A DNA stretch of 64,000 nt from Coriobacteriia bacterium (GTDB lineage: Bacteria > Actinomycetota > Coriobacteriia > Anaerosomatales > PHET01). Positions 16,122 through 25,329 of this stretch are shown here, piece after piece. The translations under genes were made by a program, and so were the position numbers. The notes below the pieces were generated by a model. It was not told where the DNA came from. It searched no databases and was given only the letters and a program-made list of their open reading frames with translations. The first letter of the stretch is position 1; the number at the start of each line of letters is the position of its first letter. The stretch spans positions 1 through 64,000 of the forward strand of contig JAXMKZ010000029.1 in NCBI GenBank assembly GCA_034370385.1, in the 5' to 3' direction.

Positions 16122-16130
16122 GCGCTCGCC

Positions 16131-17054
16131 CTACCGTCCGACGATGCGGTAGCTGACCTTGTGCACCCCGTTGAAGCCGAGGATACGGATGACACCCGGC
16201 CCGAGGTCCCAGTCACGCCCGGGGGTGAAGGGGCCGCGATCCTCAACGCTGGCGACCGCGGTCCGGCCTTTGTACCGGAACTCCACGAGCGTTCCGAACG
16301 GCAGGGTCTTGTGCGCAACCATCATGGAGTCAGGACCGATGCGCTTGCCGCTTGCTCCGCGGCCGGTGAAGTTGCGCCCATAGTGCGATGCGACGCCGGT
16401 ACCCCACGCGCCGTTCCCGGCCACCTGCGGGACCGAGGGCGAGGGACGTCGCACGTCTCGGTTGCCGCTCGACGCAGGTCGGGGGGTCGCACGACGCTGG
16501 TACTCCTGGTACGCAGCCTGGTCACTGGCGAGTTCCGCTTTGGCCTGGCGAGCCTGCCGCTCAATCCCCCTGAGTTCGCGTGAGTGTGCCTGCTGCAGGG
16601 CGAGGAGTTGCTTCGCCGTGGCGCGAGCCTTTGCCCGGGCTGCTTTGAACCGGCGCACCGAGCGGGCCTCGTCCTCGTTGATGCGGGTGAGCAGAGCCCA
16701 GCGCGACGAGAAGTCAGCGAAGTCGACCGATCCGAAGAGCATTGCCAGGATGGAGATCTGACCCGAGCGGTAGGCGGCGTTCGCATGCGAACGTAGCCGC
16801 TTCTGGGCGGCCTGCTGCGAGGCCATGGCTTCGTCGAGGCGGCCGGTTGCCGCGGCCACCGATTTGGAGAGTCGCGCTGCACGCGCTTCGGCGGCACTAC
16901 GCTCGGCAAGCGCCCTATCGAGGGCTTGGCGGCTGGTGGCCACCTCGGCTGCCGAGGGGGCCCCGAACGCCGCGGTTGCACACGCAGCGCTCAGGAGCGT
17001 CGCGAGGAGGAGGGTCAGCGAGAGTCGCCGAGCGAGTGTGGTTGTGTGGTTCAT
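16131..17054 (-). CDS. Secreted coiled-coil protein with RlpA-like double-psi barrel
   Basis: A 307-residue exported protein. A signal peptide ends near AAFGAPSA; residues 33-190 are long Ala/Arg/Glu-rich helices predicted to form a coiled coil; the C-terminal 95 residues are an RlpA-like double-psi beta-barrel (ASHYG, GKRIGPDSMMVAHKTLPFG, VEDRGPF, DLG). RlpA-type domains can act as lytic transglycosylases on denuded peptidoglycan; the catalytic Asp is probably that of EDRGPF. The coiled-coil half resembles cell-division hydrolase regulators. The upstream ribosome binding site is weak. It shares the strand with a D,D-carboxypeptidase 65 bp upstream. Confidence 0.88.
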   Translation of the reverse strand: MNHTTTLARRLSLTLLLATLLSAACATAAFGAPSAAEVATSRQALDRALAERSAAEARAARLSKSVAAATGRLDEAMASQQAAQKRLRSHANAAYRSGQISILAMLFGSVDFADFSSRWALLTRINEDEARSVRRFKAARAKARATAKQLLALQQAHSRELRGIERQARQAKAELASDQAAYQEYQRRATPRPASSGNRDVRRPSPSVPQVAGNGAWGTGVASHYGRNFTGRGASGKRIGPDSMMVAHKTLPFGTLVEFRYKGRTAVASVEDRGPFTPGRDWDLGPGVIRILGFNGVHKVSYRIVGR

Positions 17055-17119
17055 GGCAGAGCACAGGATACCTTGCCCGAGCTATCCGCGTCGCGCGCAG
17101 GCCTCCTTGCGGAGAGCGG

Positions 17120-18253
17120 CTACTGTCTGGTGCCTCCCGCGACGGTTGGCGTCTCGGTAGGATTGTTCGACGGGTCAGACGCTGCGATGAGCGGGACGGA
17201 CGCGAGGACGACGCTGCCAACCTTCAGGTCAAGCATGCCCACGCGCTTGCCCACCGCAACCGGGGGCGTCACGCCTGCCGCCGGTCGGATGACGCGCTTC
17301 GGAAGTGGGTTGCCATCCAGCAAGGCACGCCGCACGGTCCAGGCCGGTCGCGCGACGATCGTGGAGTCGAAAGCCTCGGCCGACCACGACACCGCCATGG
17401 TGGTATCGCTCGTGACGAGGGTGCGGACCCGCGTGTGCGCAAACCCCCAGTCGAGAAGGCGGCGCATCTCGCGGAAGCGTCCGTCGAGCGTCGGGGCGTC
17501 CAGCACGACGCCGACAAGCTCCACACCACCGCGCTTGGCGGAGGCGACGAGGCAGTAGCCGGCCGGCCGCGTGTAGCCGGTCTTCACGCCGCTGATTCCT
17601 CCGTAGGAGCCGAGGAGGTGGTTTGTCGAGGGAACCCAGAGCGGCTTCTTGCCCGGACGCGGCAGCGCCACCTTCTTCTTCGCGACGATGCGGCGCAGTG
17701 TCGAGTCGGCCATGGTCCGCCGACCGAGCACGGTGAGATCGCGCGGGGTGGAGCGCTCTTTCTTGCCGAGCCCGTGCGGGTCCACGGCCACCGTTCCCGT
17801 GAGGCCGATCTGCTTGGCCTTCGCGTTCATTCGCTCCACGTGACGCCGCTCGCTGCCGGAGACGTGGATGGCGAGGGCGGAGGCGGCGTCATTGGCCGAT
17901 GCGATGAGCATCATGTCCAGCAGCTGCCCCACGGTGAGCTTCTGGCCGGCCACGATGCCGATCCCACCCTCGCTCACGGCTGCGGCGCGGGCAGCGACGG
18001 TAACGGTCTCATCGAGCGAGGCGCGCTCGCGGACGACGAGCGCGTTGAGCAGCTTGATGGTGCTCGCAACCGGTCGGGCGCCTGCTGAGTCGCGTGACCA
18101 CAGCGGCGCGCCATCGACGGTGACGAGCTGGGCCGCAGGAACCTTCACCGCAGGGGGCTTCGGCGCGGCGACAGCACTGCCGGTCGGAATGCTGAGGGCA
18201 AGAAGGCCCAGCGCGAACGCGACCAGCCAGACGCGTCTCGGGGCCGACAGCAT
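17120..18253 (-). CDS. dacA: D-alanyl-D-alanine carboxypeptidase, peptidase S11
   Basis: A 377-residue secreted penicillin-binding protein that trims D-Ala from peptidoglycan stem peptides. All three serine-enzyme motifs are present: SxxK as STIK, SxN as SAN (in ASAND), and KTG in SGVKTGYT. A signal peptide covers about the first 30 residues, and a C-terminal domain after residue 270 matches the PBP5 extension, but no final amphipathic anchor is obvious. ATG 18253 is chosen because AGAGGA lies 8 bases upstream; a TTG nine codons earlier is less likely. Confidence 0.93.
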   Translation of the reverse strand: MLSAPRRVWLVAFALGLLALSIPTGSAVAAPKPPAVKVPAAQLVTVDGAPLWSRDSAGARPVASTIKLLNALVVRERASLDETVTVAARAAAVSEGGIGIVAGQKLTVGQLLDMMLIASANDAASALAIHVSGSERRHVERMNAKAKQIGLTGTVAVDPHGLGKKERSTPRDLTVLGRRTMADSTLRRIVAKKKVALPRPGKKPLWVPSTNHLLGSYGGISGVKTGYTRPAGYCLVASAKRGGVELVGVVLDAPTLDGRFREMRRLLDWGFAHTRVRTLVTSDTTMAVSWSAEAFDSTIVARPAWTVRRALLDGNPLPKRVIRPAAGVTPPVAVGKRVGMLDLKVGSVVLASVPLIAASDPSNNPTETPTVAGGTRQ

Positions 18254-18468
18254 ACGGCGGATCCTCTCACTCGCTTCCAACTGCCCTCAGTCTGCGGACA
18301 TCGGCCGTGGTCCGCAAGGGGTGCGCCCGCTGGCACCTTCGTTCGTGCGATACGCGCCTCAGGCATACCCGCCCTGAGAATCGGGGAATGCCCTATGCCC
18401 ATCGTGCTGCGGGAGTGCGATAACTGGTGCACAGGACGGATACGACGAGGATGGACGGGAGGCGCATG

Positions 18469-18876
18469 ATGACGGGGCCGTTGCGGTGGGAAGCAAGATT
18501 CGAATCAGGCGACCGCGCCATCGACTTCGATCATCAGGTCCTTTTCGCGATCGTCAACGAGGTCTACTCAACGACACTCGCGGGCGGTACGCCGCTCACC
18601 CCCCTCGAGATGCTCGCTGGTTTCGCGCGCTACGCGAAGCGGCACTTCGCCACCGAAGGGGCCTTCATGCGTGCGACTGGGGAGAGCGACGCGGAGAATC
18701 ACCGCCGAGCCCATGAGGGTCTGTGCGCCGACATCGCCGTACTCGCCAAGCGCGCCGGCGATCTGGAGTATCTGGACGTATGCGCGTTCGCGTACGACTG
18801 GCTCGTGCACCATATCGTTGAAATGGACCTGCCCATGGTCGAGCGCGCGCGAAGTGGTGCGACCATCTCCGTGTGA
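18469..18876 (+). CDS. Bacteriohemerythrin
   Basis: A 135-residue single-domain hemerythrin, an oxygen-binding di-iron protein. All seven ligands can be assigned: His in FDHQVLF, the HFATE His/Glu pair, His-x3-His in NHRRAH, and His-x4-Asp in HHIVEMD. The usual second glutamate of HFxxEE is Gly here, which is not a metal ligand. ATG 18469 has GGGAGG at ideal spacing; another ATG lies one codon earlier. In an anaerobe it may sense or scavenge oxygen. Confidence 0.93.
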   Translation: MTGPLRWEARFESGDRAIDFDHQVLFAIVNEVYSTTLAGGTPLTPLEMLAGFARYAKRHFATEGAFMRATGESDAENHRRAHEGLCADIAVLAKRAGDLEYLDVCAFAYDWLVHHIVEMDLPMVERARSGATISV

Positions 18877-19015
18877 CTTCTTGAGATTATTCTCAGATCC
18901 CCTTCTTCGGCGAGCGGCCTCGGACGATTCTCTGTCCGGGGCCGCGAACCGCTATGCAAGGGAATACACAGGGTGTTCTCGGTAGTCCACGGGCAGGCCA
19001 ATCAGGGGAGCGCCA

Positions 19016-20518
19016 GTGATTCTGGTCAGCGCAGCGAGCGGCTACATCGGATCGCACGTCCTTGCGCAGCTCGTCGCGCAGGGTAGGCCCGTTCGAGGGT
19101 CTGCTCGTCGCCCTGAGCGGGTCCGCATCACAGGCGCTCAGATCGTCAAGGCCGATGCTCTCGACGCCGACGCCGTGCGTGCGTCTCTCGAGGGCGTCGA
19201 AACCGCGTACTACCTGGTGCACACGCTGGACACGGGAGCCGGCTATGCCGAGCGCGACCGGGCGGCGGCCCGGATCTTTGCCGAGGCCGCTTGCGCGGCA
19301 GGGGTGCGACGCATCATCTACCTTGGCGGACTCGGCGATGCGCAGGAGGTGCTGTCCGAGCACCTGGCGAGCCGACAGGAGGTCGGCCGTCTTCTCGCCG
19401 AGAGCGGCATACCCGTGCTCGAGTTTCGCGCGTCGATCGTCGTGGGGTCGGGCTCTACGTCGTTTGAGATGATCCGCAACCTCACGGAGAAGATCCCGCT
19501 GATGACCACGCCGCGCTGGGTTCGAATGGCGGCGCAGCCCATCGCCATCTCGGACGTGGTTGCCTATCTCGTCGCCGCGATCGACTCTCCCGAACCCGAC
19601 GAGCCGCTGACGGTCTACGAGATCGGCGGGTCGGAGATCGTGAGCTACGGCGATCTTCTCCGGATGTATGCGCGGCACCGCGGACTCAAGAGACTCGTGA
19701 TTCCCGTCCCCGTGCTGTCGCCCGGGCTGTCGGGCTGGTGGCTCTATCTCTTCACGCCGAAGCAGGCCACCGTGGGGCGGCAGCTCGCAGAGTCTCTGCG
19801 CTACCCGACGGTCGTGACCGATGACCGCGCCGCGCGCGACTTCCCTCAGATTACGCCGATGGGCGCAGAAGAGGCGCTGCGGCTTGCGTTCGCCTCCGAG
19901 AACACGGTATTTGAGCAGACATGCTGGGCTGAGGAGTTTCGGGGCCGAACCGAACCCGTCTCTCTGGTGCGCGAAGGGCGCTACATCGACTCGCGGACGA
20001 TTCGCGCACACTGTCCGCCCGAGGCGGCGTTCGATCCCATCGCCTGCATCGGAGGAGAGCGCGGGTGGTATGCGTTCGACACGCTGTGGGACATTCGCGG
20101 GTTCGTCGACCTGCTGCTGGGCGGCCCCGGTCACCGGCGCGGACGTCGAGACCAGTACGCGCTGATCGAGGGCGACTACCTCGAGTGGTGGCTGGTGGAG
20201 CGCGTCGAGGCTCCGCGTCTGCTGCGGCTCCGCGCCGAGATGAGGATGCCCGGCGAGGGATGGCTGCAGTACGAGCTGGAGCCCGATGATGAGGGCACGC
20301 TGGTGCGTCAGACGGCCATCTTCGATGCGAAGGGACTGCTCGGCCGCGCGTACTGGTACTTCGTCTTGCCGTTTCATCACTTCGTCTTCGAGGGGACGCT
20401 CAAAGGGATCGACAGGGAGTGTCGCGAGCTCGTGGACGGGCCCAACACCTGCCCGCTACCCGGCGCCTACGAGCGAGCGGTGAGCGAAGGGGCAGGCCGC
20501 GGCGGCTCAGAGACCTGA
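19016..20518 (+). CDS. NAD(P)-binding epimerase-like protein fused to DUF2867
   Basis: A 500-residue two-domain protein. The first 300 residues form an atypical short-chain dehydrogenase Rossmann fold with a SAASGYIGSHV nucleotide loop, YYLVHTL and a VVGSGSTSFEMIRNL segment. Residues from about 325 to the end (AFDTLWDIRGFVDLLLGG, LEWWLVERVEAPRLLRLRAEM) match DUF2867, a START-like lipid-binding fold. This fusion is widespread but its substrate is unknown; quinone or lipid modification has been suggested for relatives. GTG 19016 has GGGGAG upstream. Its last 12 bp overlap the convergent aminotransferase gene. Confidence 0.88.
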   Translation: MILVSAASGYIGSHVLAQLVAQGRPVRGSARRPERVRITGAQIVKADALDADAVRASLEGVETAYYLVHTLDTGAGYAERDRAAARIFAEAACAAGVRRIIYLGGLGDAQEVLSEHLASRQEVGRLLAESGIPVLEFRASIVVGSGSTSFEMIRNLTEKIPLMTTPRWVRMAAQPIAISDVVAYLVAAIDSPEPDEPLTVYEIGGSEIVSYGDLLRMYARHRGLKRLVIPVPVLSPGLSGWWLYLFTPKQATVGRQLAESLRYPTVVTDDRAARDFPQITPMGAEEALRLAFASENTVFEQTCWAEEFRGRTEPVSLVREGRYIDSRTIRAHCPPEAAFDPIACIGGERGWYAFDTLWDIRGFVDLLLGGPGHRRGRRDQYALIEGDYLEWWLVERVEAPRLLRLRAEMRMPGEGWLQYELEPDDEGTLVRQTAIFDAKGLLGRAYWYFVLPFHHFVFEGTLKGIDRECRELVDGPNTCPLPGAYERAVSEGAGRGGSET

Positions 20519-21343
20519 CACGGCCGTTTCGGCGTACAACTGCATCAGGTCGCGGGTGACGGGACCCGGGGAGCCTTCACCGATCGTGATGTCATCGAGC
20601 TTCACGATCGGCACCACGCCGCGCGTCGTCGACGTAAGGAACACCTCGTCGGCGTCGAGCGCCGCAGTGACGCTGATCTCATCGTGGACGATCGCGTGTC
20701 GCCCCTCGGCCAGGCCGAGCACCAGCTCGCCGATCGTGCCGCGGAGCACTCCCTGTGCGGGCGCGTGGATGCAGCCGTCCTTGACGAAGTACACGCTGGC
20801 GCTCGCCGCCTCGCTGACGACGCCCCCGGCGTGGTACAGCAGGTCGAGGGCTCCCGAGGCGTTCACGGCGTCGCGGTGGGCGAGCATCGTCAGGTAGTTG
20901 GTGGTCTTGGCCTGAGGGAACTCGCGGGTGTGCTCATGGAGCACGAGCCGGGCACCGCGCTCGTAGATTTCGGCAGGGGGCTCATGGAGGTCGTGTGTGA
21001 GGATCATGAACGTCGGGCGTTCGCGGTCGTACTTCATGCCGTCCGGCGACACGCCGCCCGTGAGCACGAGTCGCACCGTGGCCTCGTCGTGATCGTTGAG
21101 CTCGAGCAGTGAAACGATGACCTGCTCGATGTCAGCATCGGTGGCGGGGACGGTGAGACCGAGTCGGGCGGCCGACGCGCGTAGTCGTTCGAGGTGCTCG
21201 GCCAGCAGGAACGGCCGTCCTCCTACCGTGCGCAGCAGGTCGAAGACGGCGAAGCCGCGCAGCAGCCCGATGTCGAGCGGGGAGATGGCCGCCTGCTCGA
21301 GCGGGACGATCTGTCCGTTGAGGTAGATGTGGGCTTCTGACAT
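20507..21343 (-). CDS. Class IV aminotransferase (branched-chain or D-amino acid type)
   Basis: A 278-residue fold-type IV PLP aminotransferase. The PLP lysine is in QAKTTNYLTMLAHRDA; other marks are SPLDIGLLRGFAVFDLLRT at the N-terminus, GVVSEAASASVYFVKDG and the C-terminal DEVFLTSTTRGVVPI phosphate-binding loop. Length fits D-amino-acid aminotransferase or IlvE-like enzymes; the sequence does not decide between them. ATG 21343 lacks a strong ribosome binding site but begins at the expected place. Confidence 0.9.
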   Translation of the reverse strand: MSEAHIYLNGQIVPLEQAAISPLDIGLLRGFAVFDLLRTVGGRPFLLAEHLERLRASAARLGLTVPATDADIEQVIVSLLELNDHDEATVRLVLTGGVSPDGMKYDRERPTFMILTHDLHEPPAEIYERGARLVLHEHTREFPQAKTTNYLTMLAHRDAVNASGALDLLYHAGGVVSEAASASVYFVKDGCIHAPAQGVLRGTIGELVLGLAEGRHAIVHDEISVTAALDADEVFLTSTTRGVVPIVKLDDITIGEGSPGPVTRDLMQLYAETAVSGL

Positions 21344-21371
21344 GAAGCCAGTTCTACCACATCGGAAGATA

Positions 21372-21407
21372 AGGCGGCACCGTCGCCATCCGGCGTCGGT
21401 GCCGCCT
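21372..21407 (-). terminator. Terminator of the 21436 gene
   Basis: An 11-bp perfect stem (AGGCGGCACCG at 21372-21382 with 21397-21407) lies downstream of the leftward gene ending at 21436. In the leftward transcript it is followed by UUAUCUUCC, a moderate U tract. Confidence 0.8.
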
Positions 21408-21435
21408 GGGTGCGCCCGAGAGGCACGTGCGGGAG

Positions 21436-21996
21436 CTAACGGATCAGATACTCCACGGTGCAGGCTCCTTGATTGGCCGCAACGTGGGTCTTGGTGGCCC
21501 GATGCCGCGAAACGGTGACGGTCAGCTCGCCGCTTGCGGGAATGTGGCTGAGCGGTACGCTCATCCACCCCTGAGCTTGGTATCCCCAACCGCCGGTGTC
21601 CCGCGGATCCTTCATCTCGGGATGCAGATTGCGCATGGTCACGAGACGGCGGTAGGTGGCGCCGCTGCGTCCCTTGTAGGTCACGAGCACGTTGGCGTCG
21701 TAGCCGCTGCCCCCGCCCGCCTTGTTGGTGACGAGTGGGTCGAAGCGAAGAATCACGCGCGAGTTCTTCGCTGAGGCCGCCGTAGTCGGCAGTGCCGAGA
21801 AGTGCCACGTTGCCGTGTTCTTCAGTTGCGTGTCGCGCAGCCAGAACCACCCGACGATGCTATCCCCGTTGGACGAGAACCTGTCGGCTGAAACGACCCG
21901 CACGGGTCCGTAGCTCGTCAGTGCAGCGAACGCAACTCCGACGCTCGCCAAGAGAACCGCGCACACGACAATACCGATCAGTACCTTTCTATTCAC
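21436..21996 (-). CDS. Secreted protein of unknown function
   Basis: A 186-residue exported protein, not recognised. A signal peptide or anchor (VLIGIVVCAVLLASVGVAFA) precedes a region predicted to be beta-rich with an unusual aromatic cluster, IVGWFWLRDTQ, and a single C-terminal cysteine in QGACTVEYLIR. The GTG at 21996 is preferred because AAGGGGG lies 8 bases upstream; a GTG three codons earlier abuts that site. It has its own terminator, and an RNA-like inverted repeat lies in its 5' region. Confidence 0.7.
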   Translation of the reverse strand: MNRKVLIGIVVCAVLLASVGVAFAALTSYGPVRVVSADRFSSNGDSIVGWFWLRDTQLKNTATWHFSALPTTAASAKNSRVILRFDPLVTNKAGGGSGYDANVLVTYKGRSGATYRRLVTMRNLHPEMKDPRDTGGWGYQAQGWMSVPLSHIPASGELTVTVSRHRATKTHVAANQGACTVEYLIR

Positions 21997-22033
21997 CTGA
22001 CTCACCCCCTTGAGGGAAGCACAAATAGGCTTC

Positions 22034-22075
22034 CCGCCCCGTTTTGCCCCCCAGTCTTATACCCAGATTGGGCGG
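22034..22075. other. Nested inverted repeats between two secreted-protein genes
   Basis: CCGCCC at 22034-22039 can pair with GGGCGG at 22070-22075, enclosing an inner stem of CCCAGTC with GATTGGG (one wobble). On the + strand it is followed by TTTTC, like a terminator, yet no + gene precedes it. On the - strand it lies between the metalloprotease stop at 22163 and the gene at 21996, so it may be a leader or read-through control structure. No known riboswitch consensus was recognised. Confidence 0.3.
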
Positions 22076-22162
22076 TTTTCTTGTGCTCATGCGCGCTCAG
22101 TCCGAACTTTCAGAGGATGCCGCACCCTACTGCGTGCGCGTCCGTCCGGCGGGATGGCCTAG

Positions 22163-24454
22163 CTAGCGAACCCGTATGCGTAGTGAGCGGGAGGTGGCTG
22201 AGTCGTGGCCGAGCGTCGTGCTCGATGTCACGCGCCAGCGCCAGTAGGTCGTCCCCGCGCTGCGGAAGGTCAGCCTCCTGGCGAACGAGCCGGTTGTCGA
22301 GGATCCCACACGCGTCACGTAGCTCCAGCGGCTTCCGTTGACGCTCTTCTCGAGGATGACGCTTGCGCGCGCGATCCGGCTGCCGTCGGGGCGCCGGGCC
22401 ACGCCGGAGAGCGTCACCTGCGCGACGCCCCGCCTGCGAGTGACACTCACCGGAGCGGCAGGAGCGATGGACAGTCGTGCGGGCGTCATCACCGTGAACC
22501 CAACCGAGCCTTCGAGCACGTTGCCTGCCGCATCGATAGCCTGGTACGACACGGACCGTCGACCGGGCTGCGTGGTGAGGATTCCCGCGGTCGCCGTCGC
22601 GGCGTGCTGCCAGTCCTGCTGGTCGATTCTCCACATGATGCGTTCGACGCCTGACAGCTCGTCCGACGCGGTCAGAGTCACCAGCGCCGAGCCCTTGTAG
22701 ATCGGCGCCGCCGTGCTCGGCACGCTCGGCTTGGTTCGGTCGATACGCACGAACACGACAGTGGCGGACTCTACGTTACCCGCCAGGTCCACCGACCAGA
22801 AGCGTATCGGCGTCTCGCCCTCGGTGTCGATGACCACGGGACCCGTGTATCGTGTGCTCGCCGCCGAACCGATGCCGATGTAGGTCGCGGCGAGGTCGTC
22901 GTCAGAGGCGCTGAGCGAAAGCGTGACGGTGCCGGAGGTCCAACCGGACGGGATACCGCTTGCAAACGTCACCGGCGCTGCGCTGTCACGCGCGTCGATC
23001 CGGAAGCGCGACACACCGGTCGAGGTGTTGCCAGCGATGTCTTCCGCCGTGAAATCGATACGGTGGTCGCCGATGGCGGTCAGAGAGATGGTGGCAGTCG
23101 TTCGGGGCACTTCGATGAGCGGTCCCCCGTCCACCCGGTAGGTGATGCGGCTGACTCCGGACAGGGGGTCGGTCGCAAGCAGCCGCACGTTCGCTTCGCC
23201 GATGTAGCGATCAAGGGCGTCGGAGGTGATGGTGGGGGCGGTCCGATCTATCCGCACGTCGGCGGCCTGAGGAGCCTCTGCGTTTCCGGAGGCATCAGTC
23301 GACCAGTAGGAGATCACGGTCACGCCTTCGCTGGACACGGAAAGCGGCGAGGAGTAGAGCGCTGCTGGTGCCGAAGCCAACCGATAGAAGGTGTCGGCGA
23401 CGCCTGATCGGTCATCGGTGGCCGAGAGCGTCACGCTGACAGGGCCTTGACTCCAGTCTGCGGGTGCGAGAGAGGCCGAGGTGCGGGGGGCCGTGGTATC
23501 AGGCGGGGTCGCGGGAGGATACGGGGTCGCGGGAGGATAGATGGCGCGCGCTCCAGCAAGATCGCCGGCGCCCAAGACGCGCTGCAACTCACCAGAGCTG
23601 ATGTATCCGTTCATCACTTCCTGCGAGGAGGTGGGCGTCGCGTTGTGGAGATCACTCAGGTGCAGCGCGTGCCCGAGTTCATGGAGGGCCACGCTCTGGA
23701 TGTCGAAACCGCCTCCGACCGAACCGTTCACCCAGGTGTAGGAGCGGTTGAAGTCGATGTCGAACTCGGTGATGCGGTTGTAGCCGAGCGTGGCCTGCGT
23801 GTTGTAGAACCAGATGACGCACGTCGCCAGGTTCCCGCCGCTGACGTTCTGTCGCCAGCCGATGGAGTTGACGCCGTCGCCGTTGCCCGGCACAGAGCTC
23901 GTGGTGCCGCCGTAGGTGAAGTCGATGTCTGAGCCGGGGTCGGCCTCCCACGTGTTCGCCGCAGCTTGGATGGGGGTCTGCGCTCCCGACGGGGCATTGG
24001 TCGGGTTGAACCTCCAGGTCAGCGGCATATCCGACGTGTTCCATCTGTGGCCGGTGTAGATGTAGTCGGTGACTGCAGAAGCGCTGACGCCGCCCGTGCC
24101 CGAGACCACCATCGGTGCATCGGTGAGCTCAAGCACCGGTGCGTCCGGATCCTCAGTCGTCACGACGACGCGATCCGCGACGTCAAGTTCGGTGAACTCC
24201 TCCGTCAGCATTCCGCGTGCGCCCAGCGTGCCTCCCCGCATGGTGAACGTGCGCGTGCCGTCGCTCGTCGCAAGCGTGACGTCGGTCAGGATGGCGCCGC
24301 TCGAAGGCAGCGCGTAGGCTCGAATCGAGATCACAGTACCCACGATCGGCTGCTCGACCGCGTGTGCTGCGGTTGCCGAGACGAGGGCTGCGGAGAGCAG
24401 AGCACCCGTAAACAGCGCTGTCAGGCGCGTCAAGGCTCGAGACGGGGGACTCAT
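22163..24454 (-). CDS. Secreted matrixin-like metalloprotease with Ig-like repeats
   Basis: A 763-residue exported protein. After a signal peptide (ending near ATAAHA) and a short beta region, residues about 125-315 form a zinc protease domain with HELGHALHLSD. This fits the metzincin HExxHxxGxxH/D pattern with Asp as third ligand and His in place of the usual Gly. From residue 330 there are about four repeats beginning like DTTAPRTSASL or DSAAPVTFAS with SATDDRSGV-type strands, similar to surface Ig-like/OmpL47 repeats, and a C-terminal beta domain. It probably degrades or binds extracellular polymer. ATG 24454 has AAAGGAAG upstream. Confidence 0.85.
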   Translation of the reverse strand: MSPPSRALTRLTALFTGALLSAALVSATAAHAVEQPIVGTVISIRAYALPSSGAILTDVTLATSDGTRTFTMRGGTLGARGMLTEEFTELDVADRVVVTTEDPDAPVLELTDAPMVVSGTGGVSASAVTDYIYTGHRWNTSDMPLTWRFNPTNAPSGAQTPIQAAANTWEADPGSDIDFTYGGTTSSVPGNGDGVNSIGWRQNVSGGNLATCVIWFYNTQATLGYNRITEFDIDFNRSYTWVNGSVGGGFDIQSVALHELGHALHLSDLHNATPTSSQEVMNGYISSGELQRVLGAGDLAGARAIYPPATPYPPATPPDTTAPRTSASLAPADWSQGPVSVTLSATDDRSGVADTFYRLASAPAALYSSPLSVSSEGVTVISYWSTDASGNAEAPQAADVRIDRTAPTITSDALDRYIGEANVRLLATDPLSGVSRITYRVDGGPLIEVPRTTATISLTAIGDHRIDFTAEDIAGNTSTGVSRFRIDARDSAAPVTFASGIPSGWTSGTVTLSLSASDDDLAATYIGIGSAASTRYTGPVVIDTEGETPIRFWSVDLAGNVESATVVFVRIDRTKPSVPSTAAPIYKGSALVTLTASDELSGVERIMWRIDQQDWQHAATATAGILTTQPGRRSVSYQAIDAAGNVLEGSVGFTVMTPARLSIAPAAPVSVTRRRGVAQVTLSGVARRPDGSRIARASVILEKSVNGSRWSYVTRVGSSTTGSFARRLTFRSAGTTYWRWRVTSSTTLGHDSATSRSLRIRVR

Positions 24455-24594
24455 GTCGGGGGCTTCCTTTGACGGCAGCGGGAATTTCGTTGGTACTCCG
24501 CATATCGGCAGACGCGCGTATCTCCGCAAGAGCGATGCCGTTATATTCGTGACGGCGCGCACAAGAGATAGAATCGCTTCTGGAGGGAGTAGAC

Positions 24595-25284
24595 GTGATC
24601 ATCGCGAGTTATCTCACAGAGGGCGGAGTCACCGGACACATCGAGTGGCGTGAGGGCCTGCTCTTCGCGAGCGGCACCGAGGTGCCAGCGGAGCACGTGC
24701 TCGCCTGGGATGCGCAGCAGCTGCTGGCGTGGGTGAATCCCGAGACGCGCGCTTGGGCGTACTCGCTCGTCCGCGCCGCACCGGTCGCTGCCGTGGTGGC
24801 GCCCGAGCCGCAGCCCGTGGTCGCCGCTCCGGCGCAGGGTGGCCAGCCAGGAACCCGGCTGGAGTTGCTCGCAGACATCCTCGCCACGATGGAGGGCTAC
24901 CCGGCCTACACCGCGCGCTACGGTACCGACACGGACATCGCTCTCGATAACGAAGTGGCCCGCGCCGCCTGGGGGACGGGCAAGAAGTCGATCGAGTACT
25001 CCGCGCACATGAAGGCGGTCGAACCTGAGCGTGTGCTGTACTTCTTCGAGATCCTCAAGGAGAAGGGTTCGGGATTGAGCTTCGGCGGAGTCGAGACCGA
25101 GACCTACTCCACGTTCGGAGCGATGCGGTCGGGTACGACCAAGCAGGTCGTTGTCGGCCCCAACGGCGTTGCGATGGACGCGTCGTGGGACTACGGACAG
25201 ACGCGGCGAATAGTCGAAGCGGTGTGTGCTCGTCACGGTTGGGTGCTCAAGGTCGTTTTGCGTCCCGGCAGCGCGAAGTACTGA
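24595..25284 (+). CDS. Uncharacterised protein
   Basis: A 229-residue soluble protein not recognised. Residues 1-60 form a compact domain (MIIASYLTEGGVTGHIEW), residues 62-85 are an Ala/Pro/Val-rich linker (APVAAVVAPEPQPVVAAPAQ), and residues 88-229 form a second domain with EGYPAYTARYGTDTDIAL and FGGVETETYSTFGAM. GTG 24595 is preceded by GGAGGGAG. The next gene, 45 bp downstream, is an anchored protein and may be co-transcribed. Confidence 0.7.
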   Translation: MIIASYLTEGGVTGHIEWREGLLFASGTEVPAEHVLAWDAQQLLAWVNPETRAWAYSLVRAAPVAAVVAPEPQPVVAAPAQGGQPGTRLELLADILATMEGYPAYTARYGTDTDIALDNEVARAAWGTGKKSIEYSAHMKAVEPERVLYFFEILKEKGSGLSFGGVETETYSTFGAMRSGTTKQVVVGPNGVAMDASWDYGQTRRIVEAVCARHGWVLKVVLRPGSAKY

Positions 25285-25329
25285 GTCGGAGCCAGGCGTA
25301 TTGCCGTCCGGCAGTGAATGGAGGCAGGG

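Noticed and set aside
22034-22130. Possible cyclic-di-GMP riboswitch
   Set aside because: The GC-rich hairpins superficially recall the class I fold but the conserved bases of the aptamer are not there.
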